From: Ampullaceana balthica
Lineage: Eukaryota > Mollusca > Gastropoda > Lymnaeidae
Assembly (NCBI GenBank): GCA_944989445.1
Contig: CALYLW010000056.1
Coordinates: forward strand, 1,083,948 to 1,147,947
DNA length: 64,000 nucleotides
Direction: 5' to 3'
Of the stretch, positions 36,036 to 44,914 are shown piece by piece (within the stretch, counting starts at the first letter, position 1; each line of letters starts with the position of its first letter). The notes below the pieces were generated by a model. The model was not told where the DNA came from. It ran no database searches and saw only the letters and a list, made by a program, of their open reading frames with translations. The position numbers were made by a program, and so were the translations under genes.

Positions 36036-36946
36036 GGGGGAGGGAGGGAGAAAGAATTGGAGAAACACGCTTTTTTAAATTAAAAAAACACAACATAGAC
36101 GCTCCTTCTGTGCGGAAGATTCTTGCGTCCTACGTTCGTATAAGAGCGCACAGACAATGGCAAGTGACGCAGCGTTCACAGCCCTCGGCTTTGAGAGGAT
36201 TGTGCCTGTGTCATGGACACACCTTAAGCCACGGAACAAATCCCTGCCTTCACAGTTATTCGAACCCATGACTCTCAATACACCCCAGACAAGCACGCAT
36301 GCTAATCGACCGCTATATATATAAAAAAAAAGACTGGGGAAAGCCAAGTGACTCTTCAGGGAGCCAAGTTGTCAAAAATCCCAAGGACCAAAACTAATAA
36401 GCTGTTCTAATTTTTTTCTAATGCAGTATTAGCAAACTAGGATGCGCTACTAACCGCCATGAATTAAAATTCCAAATTCAATGTTAAAAAATCATGGCAA
36501 GGAGTTATTCCTATTTATCTAATGACATATTTTATAGAAAGCTGTTGATTTTTCTTATTCTGCATTTTCGTCACGCGGTGTTTTTAATCACAATATTAAG
36601 TCAAATTTTATTAACTTTTTAAAAATAAAAATTGTTATATTTCAAAATGTTATCAAAATTAAACAAAAATGGTCTGCTCTCTTCCATTGTAAGTGCTGGT
36701 GAAAATAAAATGTTTTTGAAACAACGTAAAAACTTTAAACTTAATATATAGTCACTATTATATAGGTCAAATTATCCCCATCTTGATATACAAATATAAT
36801 ATATAGGCAAAGGTAATTTATATCAAGATGTGGATAGTTTATATGATAAACTTTAAATGTTTATGACAAAGAAAAGACATAATTACCTGAAGTAAAGAGC
36901 TTAGAATCACACCATTCAGTATGCAAAATGATATAAAAAATGTCAT
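16403..36946 (-). CDS. Jagged/Serrate-like Notch ligand, complete, 18 exons
   Basis: Exons in order: 36946-36887, 33435-33281, 33008-32873, 32226-32090, 31633-31497, 30214-29987, 29603-29481, 27426-27199, 25342-25109, 24127-22001, 21600-21444, 21154-20980, 20423-20329, 19579-19435, 19111-19019, 18556-18463, 17480-17413, 16801-16403. All splice sites are GT-AG and in phase, giving 1596 residues. A DSL ligand is a cell-surface protein that activates Notch on a neighbouring cell. Residues 1-20 form a signal peptide; 21-163 the MNNL/C2 domain (NGHCCDGKW); 172-215 the DSL domain with six Cys in family spacing; 216 to about 1185 some 19 EGF repeats, mostly calcium-binding (DVDEC). Then come a juxtamembrane region, a helix at 1308-1327 and a basic, Lys/Arg-rich cytoplasmic tail. 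Odd points: the two short EGF repeats (DOS motif) that normally follow DSL are absent, EGF 13, 14 and 16 carry Asn/Ser/Thr-rich inserts, and exon 10 is 2127 bp. Serrate/Jagged is preferred over Delta because of the EGF number and inserts. Confidence 0.93.
22001..24127 (-). other. giant EGF exon (exon 10) of the Notch ligand
   Basis: This single 2127-bp exon encodes residues 480-1188: EGF repeats 8-19 without an intron, whereas repeats 1-7 are spread over four exons of 123-234 bp. It is visibly richer in G, C and CpG than the flanking introns. Long Asn/Ser/Thr-rich inserts with many N-glycosylation sequons interrupt EGF 14 (about 22940-23330) and EGF 16 (about 22500-22700); a shorter one interrupts EGF 13 (about 23430-23500). 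The acceptor is TTTTTTTAG before 24127 and the donor GTAAAT after 22001. Confidence 0.85.
24774..24973. mobile_element. hAT MITE, CAGAGGCGTCACTAGGGG family, copy 1
   Basis: Ends are CAGAGGCGTCACTAGGGG and CCCCTAGTGGCGTCTTTG. The 8-bp duplications are CTTCAGAT (24766-24773) and CTTCAGAG (24974-24981), one mismatch. It is 200 bp, non-coding, and lies in intron 9 of the Notch-ligand gene. A second copy of the family is at 32283-32486. Confidence 0.88.
25600..27000. repeat. CACGTTTTTA modular palindromic repeat, copy 1
   Basis: Intron 8 of the Notch ligand holds inverted modules. CACGTTTTTACAAGTGGACT (about 25658) runs to AAAACGTGGGGCGGG (about 25740) and is mirrored by CCCCACGTTTTTAGTCATAT (about 25855) to AAAACGTGGTTTTTA (about 25950). 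A further module ends at 26995 with GTTAATAAAAACGTGG. Inner blocks GGGCGGGCGCTTATGAGGT and GGTACATTCGATCGATCTGA recur in the other copies (38022-43850, 59535-60078). A hAT element at 26037-26629 interrupts it. No ORF is present. Confidence 0.75.
26037..26629. mobile_element. non-autonomous hAT element nested in the CACGTTTTTA repeat
   Basis: Ends are CTATGGCGGATTAAGA and TCTTAATCCGCCCCTG, with identical 8-bp duplications CTCTATTT (26029-26036, 26630-26637). It is 593 bp and begins and ends with GGGGCCCC-rich blocks. A tRNA-like stretch with a B-box-like GGTTTCGAATCCC (about 26314) sits inside it, possibly a SINE head. No transposase is visible. Confidence 0.85.
27640..28280 (+). mobile_element. 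SINE-like repeat, copy B, split by an insertion
   Basis: The head GAGTCACGGGTTCTAGTCTC (about 27645) resembles a pol III B box. The tail CATAGGCCATCATGGTCTGA (about 28255-28275) matches copy A at 12430-12612. Between them, after CACACAATAAAAACAAC, lies a foreign block at about 27800-28210, so the SINE is older than that block. It lies in intron 7 of the Notch ligand. Confidence 0.5.
27800..28210. mobile_element. short element with AAATCCCTTATAT ends, copy 1
   Basis: The block starts near GACTATAAATCCCTTATAT and ends in TTAATATAAGGGATTTA, which gives a short inverted terminus. The inside carries GGTACATTCGATCAATCTGA and TACAATGCATTGT, clearly related to the core of the CACGTTTTTA repeats. A sister copy is at 49815-50290. 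Boundaries are approximate; no ORF. Confidence 0.6.
28835..28925 (+). repeat. G-rich tract with duplicated AGGGTCTCTGGA
   Basis: Two imperfect units of a G-run followed by AGGGTCTCTGGA lie side by side in intron 7 of the Notch ligand. Several runs of five or more G could form a quadruplex in DNA. Confidence 0.6.
29250..29449. mobile_element. hAT MITE 31 bp from Notch-ligand exon 7
   Basis: Ends are CAGGGCCGTCTTAA and TAAAGACGACTCTG, with perfect 8-bp duplications GTCATATC (29242-29249, 29450-29457). It is 200 bp, with inverted CCCATGGG-type subterminal blocks. It sits in intron 7, with its border 31 bp from exon 7 on the donor side. Confidence 0.92.
30366..30530. repeat. short imperfect tandem repeat
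   Basis: Intron 5 of the Notch ligand has four to five imperfect copies of a 35-45-bp unit built on CTAAAGCAAAGTTTACCTGA. No coding or regulatory role is visible. Confidence 0.5.
32283..32486. mobile_element. hAT MITE, CAGAGGCGTCACTAGGGG family, copy 2
   Basis: Ends are CAGAGGCGTCACTGGGG and CCCCCTAGTGACGCCTCTG, an almost perfect inverted repeat of the family seen at 24774-24973. The interior repeats GGTGTCACCC. A duplication is not clean: CCCATAG precedes, and CCACATAG follows two bases after the end. It lies in intron 3 of the Notch ligand, 57 bp from exon 4. Confidence 0.85.
33488..34583 (+). repeat. 49-bp minisatellite, about 22 copies, in Notch-ligand intron 1
   Basis: The period is exactly 49 bp; each unit contains CGCCCTACCAAAAAGATGAC and ACACTCATTGATCAG. 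Two main variants differ at the start of the unit (TTTCATGGCC versus CGCATGGCTA) and are interspersed in a patchy order, consistent with unequal exchange. The array begins 52 bp from the acceptor side of exon 2. Confidence 0.95.
34590..35940. other. intron 1 of the Notch ligand, no feature seen
   Basis: AT-rich intronic sequence without ORFs, clear repeat borders or RNA genes. Regulatory elements are possible in a first intron but none can be named from sequence. Confidence 0.35.
35948..36036 (+). repeat. GA microsatellite
   Basis: A nearly pure (GA)n run of about 80 bases lies in intron 1 of the Notch ligand. It produces a false Ser/Leu-repeat ORF on the minus strand. Confidence 0.95.
36096..36318 (-). 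mobile_element. tRNA-derived SINE with LINE-type tail, copy 1
   Basis: Read on the minus strand, a tRNA-like head with a B-box GGGTTCGAA leads into a body and ends in AATCTTCCGCACAGAAGGAG and CGTCT. The same tail ends the LINE copies at 54023-54480 and 60549-60990, and the SINE at 58055-58343 matches along its whole length. It lies in intron 1 of the Notch ligand. Confidence 0.75.
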
Positions 36947-37883
36947 TTTTGCCGTCCAAATTGTACTTCTTTGATTTTTCAATAGGCATAGGCTTTATTA
37001 TTGAACAGATCTGACCAATTTTACATATCAAGTGTTTTTTTGTTGTTTTTTTTGTGAAGATTAATTTTTACAAATAAGAGTTTCCTTTGTCTAGTTTAAG
37101 TTTAAATAAACAACAGACGACTCCACACTTTTCTGAAGTTGGTTGTCATCTCATCAACCCATTGGGGTAAAGCTACTCTTTAAAAATCACAACTCGTTTT
37201 TATCGGAATGTTAACAGCTCGAAGCAGATCCTCGGTGTTACCAGTTCCGGTTTCCCATGATGAAGTCGTGCTTGGAGTTGGGGTGGTAGGTGGTGTATTA
37301 AAACAACAGTTTCAATGGTCGTGTCATTACCGTGTTATTGTAACGCTAATTATTTCATCAGTGGCTCTCAGTTGGAGGTGGAGAGTAATGTTTTAGACCA
37401 CAACGCCATAGGAGTAATTGTTCAATAACGCAGAACAGACTTTACAGAGTCATAATCAAAGACATTAATAATTTATAAGCATTTATATTTGTGATTTTCT
37501 TTAATTAATGTATTTGTAAATCGACAATTTTTATTCCAAGAATTTTGGAATGACTACAGTGAACTTGTTAAAATCTTGACTTTTACTTCGATATTACCGT
37601 ATTTATAAATAAAAACCATGATAAAAATTCTAGATATCTGCGTCACTCAACCCTGTTTCCTGCAGTAAGCTTTGTAACGGAACTTTCAAATTTGCTGCAA
37701 TAAATCTGTGGTGTAAAAAGAAGTGTTTAAAATCTTAGTAGTTCACAGGCGTGAAAGAAATATGAGATCATTTCCCAGACGGGGATGTAAAACCCAAACA
37801 TGGCATTAGCTGTAATTATAAAATACATATTATCTTACGTTAAGTTCAATAAAAATGACAGAAGATATAATTTAAAAAAACAA
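36947..37883. other. upstream region of the Notch-ligand gene
   Basis: About 0.9 kb upstream of the ATG at 36946. It should include the 5' UTR and perhaps the promoter, but I see no diagnostic core element. A moderately GC-rich stretch at 37215-37390 with a chance ORF is the only compositional feature. Confidence 0.3.
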
Positions 37884-37955
37884 ATTGGTATACGTGCCAT
37901 CAGAACCATGCCGAGGAAAATCTGTCGGCATGGTTCTGATGGCACGTATACCAAT
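37884..37955. repeat. perfect hairpin, 31-bp arms, 10-nt loop
   Basis: Arms 37884-37914 and 37925-37955 are exact complements (left arm begins ATTGGTATACGTGCCATCAG); the loop is GGAAAATCTG. It lies just before an (ATA)n/(AT)n microsatellite. It could be a recent inverted duplication, a precursor of small RNAs, or a fold-back artefact of assembly; the sequence cannot separate these. Confidence 0.9.
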
Positions 37956-37963
37956 ATTTAATT

Positions 37964-38011
37964 TAATAATAATAATAATAATAATAATATATATATATAT
38001 ATATATATATT
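37964..38011. repeat. (ATA)n/(AT)n microsatellite
   Basis: A run of about eight ATA units is followed by about eleven AT units, between the hairpin at 37884-37955 and the start of the CACGTTTTTA repeat. Confidence 0.95.
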
Positions 38012-38620
38012 GCTTTTTTACCACGTTTTTATTAACTCGCTTTCGTTCCTACTTGTTGATTTGTTGGTTGGTTTGTCCAAGATTTTTTCAAATCTGCCAA
38101 CGTAAAATTGAACCACTTCTGATGGTCCTAGAGATCTGAAAATTTTACCACAGATATATCTTGGATGACAATGCATTGTATCAAACTTTCAGATCAATCG
38201 AATGTACCGTTATTAAATTATTGAACCTTTTAGTTTATCTATAGTCTATATAAAAGCATCTGTACCCATGGGCGTAGGGAAGGGGGGAAAGGGGGGCATT
38301 TGCCCCCCCCCCTACATTTGAGAAATTTTTTTTCATAAAAATGTCATAAAGTTGTTACAATAAAACTGAATTAAATTTCCTGAAAGTTTATTACATGGAT
38401 GACAGTTTACATTTATCAAACATAAACAAGAATTATATCTGCAAGTATAACTGATTACATTACTGATTGTTCTAAATATTCCAGTTGTTTAACAATTTAT
38501 ATAACATTTTCAGCAAAAATCCGCAAGCTTTTATATTTATGTGACCATCTAGTTTCACATAGCAAAGGAACATTTAGAATACGTTTTCTTTGCTGATTAC
38601 TTTATTGGAAACACTTTAAT

Positions 38621-40379
38621 TTACTTAATTGTTATTATTGTGTTTCGTACAACATTCACATTATTTAAATCGTTCACAACAAGATTTAGTTTATGTGAAC
38701 TGCAATGTACAAATGCTGCTTTTGGGTATTTTTTTCGAATTATTGCTTGGACTCCTCCTTCTTTACCTGCCATTGTAGAACATCTGTCGTATCCTTGACC
38801 AACAAGCTTTATCATATTTAATCAAAATTCTAATGAATTATTAATGATGGTGTTGTTTAAACCTTCAGCTGCTGATCTATTGACAATAGGAATATATCCC
38901 ATGAATTCTTCTGTGACCATCATTTTCCCATTTTTTTCTTTGACAAATCTAACACCAAGAGACATCTACTCAATGCCTGAAATGTCAGTTGTCTCGTCGG
39001 CAAATATAGAAAATGCAACTAAATAATTTGATTCACGAACAATGTCTTCACGCAAAAGAGACCCACAAATTTCGATTATAGTGTTTTGCGTAGTTGCCGA
39101 GATACACTCAGCGGTTACCCGTCAAAACGGCCCCAGACAAAACGGCCCTGACATAACGGCCCCGGCCAAAACGGCCCCAGAAAAATTGTTAACATTTTTT
39201 AACAAAAACATTAATTTTTTTTGCATTTTAAGCTTTCGTCAACTTTTTCACTCTTAAAAAAGTGGTAAAATTATTTCTTGTGATGTTATTTTATTGTTTC
39301 TTGTCAACAAACAACCGTTATTCGTACCATTTTGCGTAAAGGCTATTAAATTCACTTTTGTGGTGTTATTATTATTGTTTATTGTTAGCTAAACATGACA
39401 CTGAATAGGTGAGTAAAAATACGAATATATTTGATTGTAAATTTACTATTAGTCCATCTATTAGTCCAGGGCCGTTTTGTCGGGTCCGTTATGTCAAAGC
39501 CCAATTGTCGGGGCCGTTTTGTCCGGGGCCGTTTTGTCGGTGAACCATACTCAGCACTACAAGAACCAATTGACAAACGAATACCAAGAACTTCATCTTC
39601 AGATTCAACACGAAACTCTAACAGTTCATACAAATTAGCAGAATTTGATTATGTTCCACGAAGTGCTAAAACATGCATGCAGCAAAATAGGATTGCAGAA
39701 ATGATGGGACCCAGTTTGTGGCGATTTTCTTGAATTTGTCTTCTAAATGAAGAGTCACACTGCTCATCTATAGAAACTGCTTTGGCTTCCAATAAAGCAA
39801 CTACAATTGCTTGCTTCTTCATGAGAGCCTTCGTGCCATAGTGTGCTTTGCAGGTTGCTACGTGCATTTTCGTTGAAATCTTTATATTTTGTACATGGTT
39901 TAATGGCAAATACCCACTGAACTTATAGAATTACTTTTTGCAGAAACAACACGCAATATTTGCAAAAGGCACCTATTAACATTTGCGAGTATACAGGCCA
40001 CGGTGAATAGTCTGATAATCATGCATATCTAAAAACTAAAAACTCTGTTTCCCTCACTGTCAGCTCTAAAATCATAATTTCTATCAAGGGTCCAACAATC
40101 ACGAATCAGCTGCAATTTCAACTTATTTGAAAGGTCGTATGTCCAGACATACCTTCCAATATCCAATTTAGGAAATGAATAAGTGTCAGCGACAATCAAA
40201 CTAGGAACAGTTGTTTCAGTTGTGTCTGGCTGTTGAACGTGTCCTGTTGTCCTCAATGCCAATGATAAGTCAGATGCTGCAGACTCCCCAAAATCTTCTA
40301 ATAACGGCATTTCGGAATCCCGCGATTGGTCTACTTTGCGATTTTTCTTTAGCCTGTAAAATAAAATTCTGATATCCAT
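38621..40379 (-). pseudogene. hAT transposase, ZMYM1-like, broken
   Basis: Minus-strand fragments follow the order of TTF/ZMYM1-type hAT transposases. The N-terminal region lies in 40029-40379. IQENRHKLGPIISAILFC and ALRGT, the RGH-type core, lie in 39649-39909. GQGYDRCSTMAGKEGGVQ followed by AAFVHCSSHKLNLVV lies in 38621-38815. Frameshifts and the inserted MITE at 39112-39546 prevent a complete product. Confidence 0.8.
39112..39546. mobile_element. nested MITE with AAAACGGCCCC subterminal repeats
   Basis: Ends are CGGTTACCCGTCAAAACGG and CCGTTTTGTCGGTGAACC. Several direct copies of AAAACGGCCCC lie inside each end. The flanks ACACTCAG (39104-39111) and ATACTCAG (39547-39554) look like an 8-bp duplication with one mismatch. 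It is 435 bp, inserted in the hAT transposase. The interior contains ATTTCTTGTGATGTTATT, related to the 21-bp satellite at 55265-55400 and 58345-58690. Confidence 0.8.
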
Positions 40380-41748
40380 CCTTGGTAATCCTGCAGTTTC
40401 TACACGTATATTATTTCTCAGGAAAATTACATTTTCTCGTGAGAACTTAAGTTTTTAATTTATTAAATGCATTAATAAATGTTGCATTTTAGCTATTACA
40501 GCACTAATTTGTAAGTCTTATTAATTTCTAAGGCTTTTTTCGACCCTTATTGTATACTGAACTTGAATTTAATTGAAAATTGTACCTGTATGGCATGGTC
40601 AGTTAAAATTAAAAATAAATTTTTTTTGCCCCCCCCTGGAAAAACTCCTAGCGACGCACATGTCTGTACCGGATGCTTTTGTTGACATCCGCGAGTTCAC
40701 CCCGTGACCACATTACAATGTTTTTAAAACGTTGGGCGGGCGCTTATGAGGTGTTTGGTAAAATAAATAGAGGTAAAAAAAATATTTTTACAAACAACGT
40801 TGTTATAAGTGGACTAAAAAGAATAAAATAAATAGAAGTAAAAAAAGATTTTTTAAAACCACGTTTTTATAAGCGGACTAAAAAGAAGAAAATAATTTAA
40901 AACTTATAAGTTCAAGTACTTCGATTTAATATGACTAAACACATGGGCCGGGTGTTTGGTATAAAAATTAAAGATTTCTAATTTAGAAGGCAAAAGAGAG
41001 ATCTATAAGTGAGAGTATGAGTGAGCTGCATAAAGCATATGTTAAACCTCATAAGCGCCCGCCCCACGTTTTTAGTCATATTAAATTAAAGTACTTGAAC
41101 TTATAAGTTTTTAATTATTTTCTTCTTTTTAGTCCGCTTATAAAAACGTGGTTTTTAACAATCTTTTTTTTTACTTCTATTTATTAACCACGTTTTATTA
41201 ACTCGCTTTCGTTCCTGTTTGTTTGTCCAAGATTTTTTCAACGTAAAATTGAACCACTTCTGATGGTCCTAGAGATCTGAAAATTTTACCACAGATAGAT
41301 AGATCTTGGATGACAATGCATTGTATCAAAATTCAGATCGATCGAATGTATCGTTATTAAATTATTCAACTTTTTAGTTTATCTATAGTCTATATATAAG
41401 CATCTGTACCGTCTGCTTTTGTTGACATCCCTGAGTTCACCCCATGACCACATCACAATGTTTTTAAAACGTTGGGCGGGCGCTTGTGAGGTGTTTGGTA
41501 AAATAAATAGAGGTAAAAAATATTTTAATAACCAGGTTGTTAAAAGTGGACTAAAAAGAATAACATAAATAGGAGTAAAAAAAAAGATTTTAAAAAACCA
41601 CGTTTTTATAAGCGGACTAAAAAGAAGAAAATAAGTTAAAACTTATTAGTTCAAGTACTTCGATTTAGTATGACTAAAAACGTGGGGTGGGTGTTTGTTA
41701 TAAAAATTAAAGATTTCTAATTTAGAAGGCAAAAGAGAGATCTATAAG

Positions 41749-43668
41749 CAGTGGCGTAGCTAGAACTTTTGCCGCCCGGGGTGGTCTCCAATTTGCCGCC
41801 CTTTTAGGGGCCGTCCATAAATGACGTCACGCACCTGTTGTTGTTTTTTTTTGGGGGGGGGGATTCACACATTTGTGACGATGTGTGTCGAGAGGGGGGT
41901 GTTTAATATATGTGACGTCACATCAAAACGCGCAACTTTAAATAAAAGTTTCACTTAAATATTTGATTACTGACACTTTATTTGAAGACGTTTTACATGG
42001 CTTCACGCATGTTACGATATTATAGTGCAGTCTTACACTACAAACATACTTAAATGACAAAAAATGGATTTGAAACATGCTCATTTTAAAATAGAAAATA
42101 CGGTTTTTATGGTGGGGGGGGCAAAGCTTTGTGACGTCATATTGAAAAGAGTCTAACTTTTTATGACGACGTGTGACTAGGGGGGAGGGGGTGTAAAATC
42201 AGCCAAAATAGCATGACGACAAGGACGTCATTTATGGATGGCCCCTTAAGTCAATCATATGATGGATTTTATAAAATAATAAACATGAATAAATAATTGT
42301 AATTGCAGCGAAGTAAAGGTGGGAAACATTTTTACCATTGCATGCCATATGTATGTAAGTAATAATAAAAGAGCCCGCATAAAATGAGATACCTATAAAT
42401 ACACACTTACAAAAATACAATATCCTTTTTTTATAAAGGCCAAAAGAAAGTTATTGAGGTCGCAGGTCCCCGCCCAAATGAGAGAAAACATATTCCAAAT
42501 TTACACCCCAAAAAACATTACCAATTAATATGCTATTATTTTGTATTATAGATAAATGATTTTTTTTACAAAGAAATTGTATACATTAGTATGTAAACAC
42601 ATCTATACATTTACTTTACTAACTTTCATAATAGAAAAGTCGTGTATTATGCTATCAATATTTCAAATTATTTGTAATGTTTGTTCTATGGACAATAATG
42701 CAAGATTTTGTAGTCATAAATCACTCATTGTGGAACAAAGATAACAATTTTTTTATCAACTTCAGTTTGGAGAAGCTCGTTTCACAACTAGCGACACTGA
42801 TAGCAATTTTTGAACAATTATTTGCAAAATTACAATGTTGGGTACAGCATTTTCCAAATTATACTGTTGAATAAATTTTAATAGATCAAGGGGTCTTTCC
42901 CCCCGTTTTTCTAACGTAATGCCTCTTCTTGTAGTTTAGGTAGAGCCATAAAAACCTGGATCCTTTTTCTTTCAATATTGAAATTTTCTTTAGCAGTGTC
43001 AAAAGAGTAATTTATTTGATGTTCAAATTCTTCATTTAGTAGGTTACATGGTATTAGATGGTATTATACACGAATATTTTCTTGCAAGGATATGCACCTG
43101 ATCAAAATGTTCTTTATTTTTTTTAATAATTATATCCATTGATAAAAACCATTCTCGTTGCACTTCATGTTCTAAAGATAGAACCACGTTTCTGAATTTT
43201 TCCCACTCATATTTTTTCTCCTTGTAACTTCACGTTCAGTTGATATTTCCAACTCTTCACAAACTGTTTTGTCTGATATAACAGCGTTTTGTTATAGCAC
43301 ATCTCTTTGTTCCATGAAATGGGTTTGCATTAATTTTTTTTTAAAAAAGGGTTCACATAAATTGAGATAACCTATAAAAGAAAATAGTTGCATTGAATTG
43401 AGTAAAATTCCAACATCTGATCTCGTTTTACTAGTTACTTCTTCAGATGTCAATTTTAATTATGTATGCCTATTGTGGTTTTTATTTACGGAGAAATTTG
43501 AATATTTTTTATATTCTTGTCATCATTCAAATTATTTACACATTACTTTAATAGGATAGGCGTAACCTTATTAATGAATAACCGTATTTTAATAAAAAGC
43601 AAAAATTATTTATATGAGTGCCGCCTGGGGCGGACCGCTCCCCACCGCCCCCCTCTAGCTATGCACTG
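41749..43668 (-). mobile_element. hAT element, CAGTGGCGTAGCTAGA family, copy 1
   Basis: Ends CAGTGGCGTAGCTAGA and TCTAGCTATGCACTG have perfect 8-bp duplications TCTATAAG (41741-41748, 43669-43676). It is 1920 bp including the MITE at 41807-42245. The minus strand around 43130-43310 keeps decayed TTF/ZMYM-type transposase sequence (VISDKTVCEELEIS then TEREVTRR). The inverted terminal part of a second copy is at 54850-55172. Confidence 0.88.
41807..42245. mobile_element. complete GGGGCCGTCCATAAATGACG MITE with TTA duplication
   Basis: Ends are GGGGCCGTCCATAAATGACG and CGTCATTTATGGATGGCCCC with TTA on both sides (41804-41806, 42246-42248). The related hAT copy at 54850-55172 lacks this block, so its empty site confirms the insertion. 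It is 439 bp and rich in TGACGTCA-like motifs. The 3-bp TWA duplication fits a PIF/Harbinger-type origin, which is inferred. Confidence 0.85.
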
Positions 43669-43854
43669 TCTATAAGTGAGAGATGAGTGAACCGCATATG
43701 TTAAACCTCATAAGCGCCCGCACCACGTTTTTAGTCATATGAAATCGAAGTACTTGAACTAATAAGTTTTAACTTATTTCTTCTTTTTAGTCCGCTTATA
43801 AAAACGTGGTTTTTAAAAATCTTTTTTTTTACTTCTAATTATTTAAATTGCGAA

Positions 43855-44265
43855 GGTCAAAGACTCAAAGGCATAGACCTCATCTTAAGTTTTGTAAATA
43901 AAGCATGTGATTATAAATTGTAGTGATTCTCAAATTGTAATAATTATGAAATTGTAATGATTATAAAATTGTACGTGGATATTTCAAATTAGACGCCTCC
44001 TCGAATTTATACAATTTTCCTCTGAGAAAACGTTTTCGGGCAATGTGAGAAGCCACAAACATGATTTTGTAATACGATTTATGTCGTTTGTAAACATCTT
44101 TTCCTGCACCCATGAAAACTTCATTACATCGTTCAGTGTACAATGTCCCCAGTTCAGATGCCAACTAGTTAATAGTTTACGAATCAATCAATAGCACTAA
44201 ATGACACACATTCATAAGATTTGGCCAACATGCGAGTAAATATATTGGTGTAAGGCAGTGTTTCT
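43855..44265. other. unassigned stretch left of the LTR element
   Basis: Two overlapping minus-strand ORFs (43961-44164, 43984-44187) of 67 codons show no family I recognise. The segment ends at a hAT-like terminus CAGTGTTTCTCAAAC (about 44256-44270). It may be the inside of an undefined hAT remnant. Confidence 0.3.
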
Positions 44266-44298
44266 CAAACGAGCCCCCCGTAAAGGGGGGCTCGTTTG
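44266..44298. repeat. perfect short hairpin, 14-bp arms
   Basis: CAAACGAGCCCCCC is followed by GTAAA and then its exact complement. It adjoins a hAT-like CAGTGTTTCTCAAAC terminus, and the LTR retrotransposon begins 20 bases further on. Confidence 0.9.
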
Positions 44299-44317
44299 TC
44301 CGTTATGCAGAGGTGAC

Positions 44318-44789
44318 TGTCAGGGTATGAGAATCACTGCGAATGATTGTTGTGAGACTGTTGTGAGCCAGTGTGTGAGTCGGCTCAAGGCGTGCGTGAC
44401 AAGAGTTGACTTGTCAAGAATGATGTTAATTGTATTCACCCGGTATGCAAGTTAGAGAGCCGTGTCGTGGATAAATAGTGTGTGGGAGACAGAGAGACGT
44501 ATGAAGACAGACCAGTGCAGAGGTCCATAGCCCTTGTTAGGGCTAGACATTGAGTATAGAGCGTTGGCTCTGTTATAGCTGGTGACACATCGAGGTGGCT
44601 CGAGTGTCCAGCGTATTAGGGACAGAGAGTCCATGCTATGCACTTAAAGTGAGTGGACATTGTTGAATGGAGTACGTCATGTACCTGAATCAGATGATGT
44701 ACATATATTGATGACAAATAAAGGCTTGACGTATACGTGAACAAGAGTCGAGACTTAGTCTTCTTTTATCCAGAACCCAGAACGCAACA
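44318..44789 (+). repeat. left LTR
   Basis: Begins TGTCAGGG and ends AACGCAACA. It contains a TATA-like GGATAAATAG (about 44470) and an AATAAA at 44717-44722, as expected for promoter and 3' processing signals. Nearly identical to 49124-49595. Confidence 0.95.
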
Positions 44790-44790
44790 G

Positions 44791-44808
44791 TGGGGTCACG
44801 TCCGAGGA
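44791..44808 (+). other. candidate primer-binding site
   Basis: TGGGGTCACGTCCGAGGA starts with TGG one base after the left LTR, the form of a tRNA 3'-end complement. It resembles proline-tRNA primer sites loosely; the primer tRNA cannot be fixed here. Confidence 0.45.
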
Positions 44809-44914
44809 TTTTCTGGAGGCTCTTGTGGATGGTACGTCAAGTCACAGCATCGAAGTGAGACAGCGTCGACGGTCTTTTCAACGAGACATCCAGTGTACAG
44901 GCCGTCGGATAGTT

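Larger units (their letters stand above)
38267..40662 (-). mobile_element. hAT transposon with ZMYM1/TTF-type transposase remnant
   Basis: Ends CATGGGCGTAGGGA and TAGCGACGCACATG form an imperfect inverted repeat. Perfect 8-bp duplications TCTGTACC lie at 38259-38266 and 40663-40670. It is 2396 bp, inserted in the first CACGTTTTTA unit, and itself carries a nested MITE at 39112-39546. Poly-C/poly-G blocks (about 38304-38313, 40628-40636) adjoin the ends. Confidence 0.9.
38022..43850. repeat. CACGTTTTTA modular palindromic repeat, copy 2 (two tandem units, twice interrupted)
   Basis: The head CACGTTTTTATTAACTCGC occurs at about 38023 and again at about 41189. Subtracting the 2.4-kb hAT insertion at 38267-40662, the two heads are about 0.77 kb apart, so the units are in tandem. 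Each unit has a head with GGTCCTAGAGATCTGAAAAT, then inverted arms around GGGCGGGCGCTTATGAGG. The second unit is split by the hAT at 41749-43668 and resumes to about 43850. No ORF belongs to it. Confidence 0.75.

Noticed and set aside
35851..36096. Minus-strand ORF with a long Ser/Leu repeat
   Set aside because: Translation of the GA microsatellite; no other coding evidence.
43961..44187. Two overlapping 67-codon ORFs
   Set aside because: No recognisable family and competing frames; listed only as an unassigned stretch.
44452..44643. 63-codon minus-strand ORF present twice (also 49258-49449)
   Set aside because: Identical because it lies in the two LTRs; LTRs of this kind are not expected to code on that strand.
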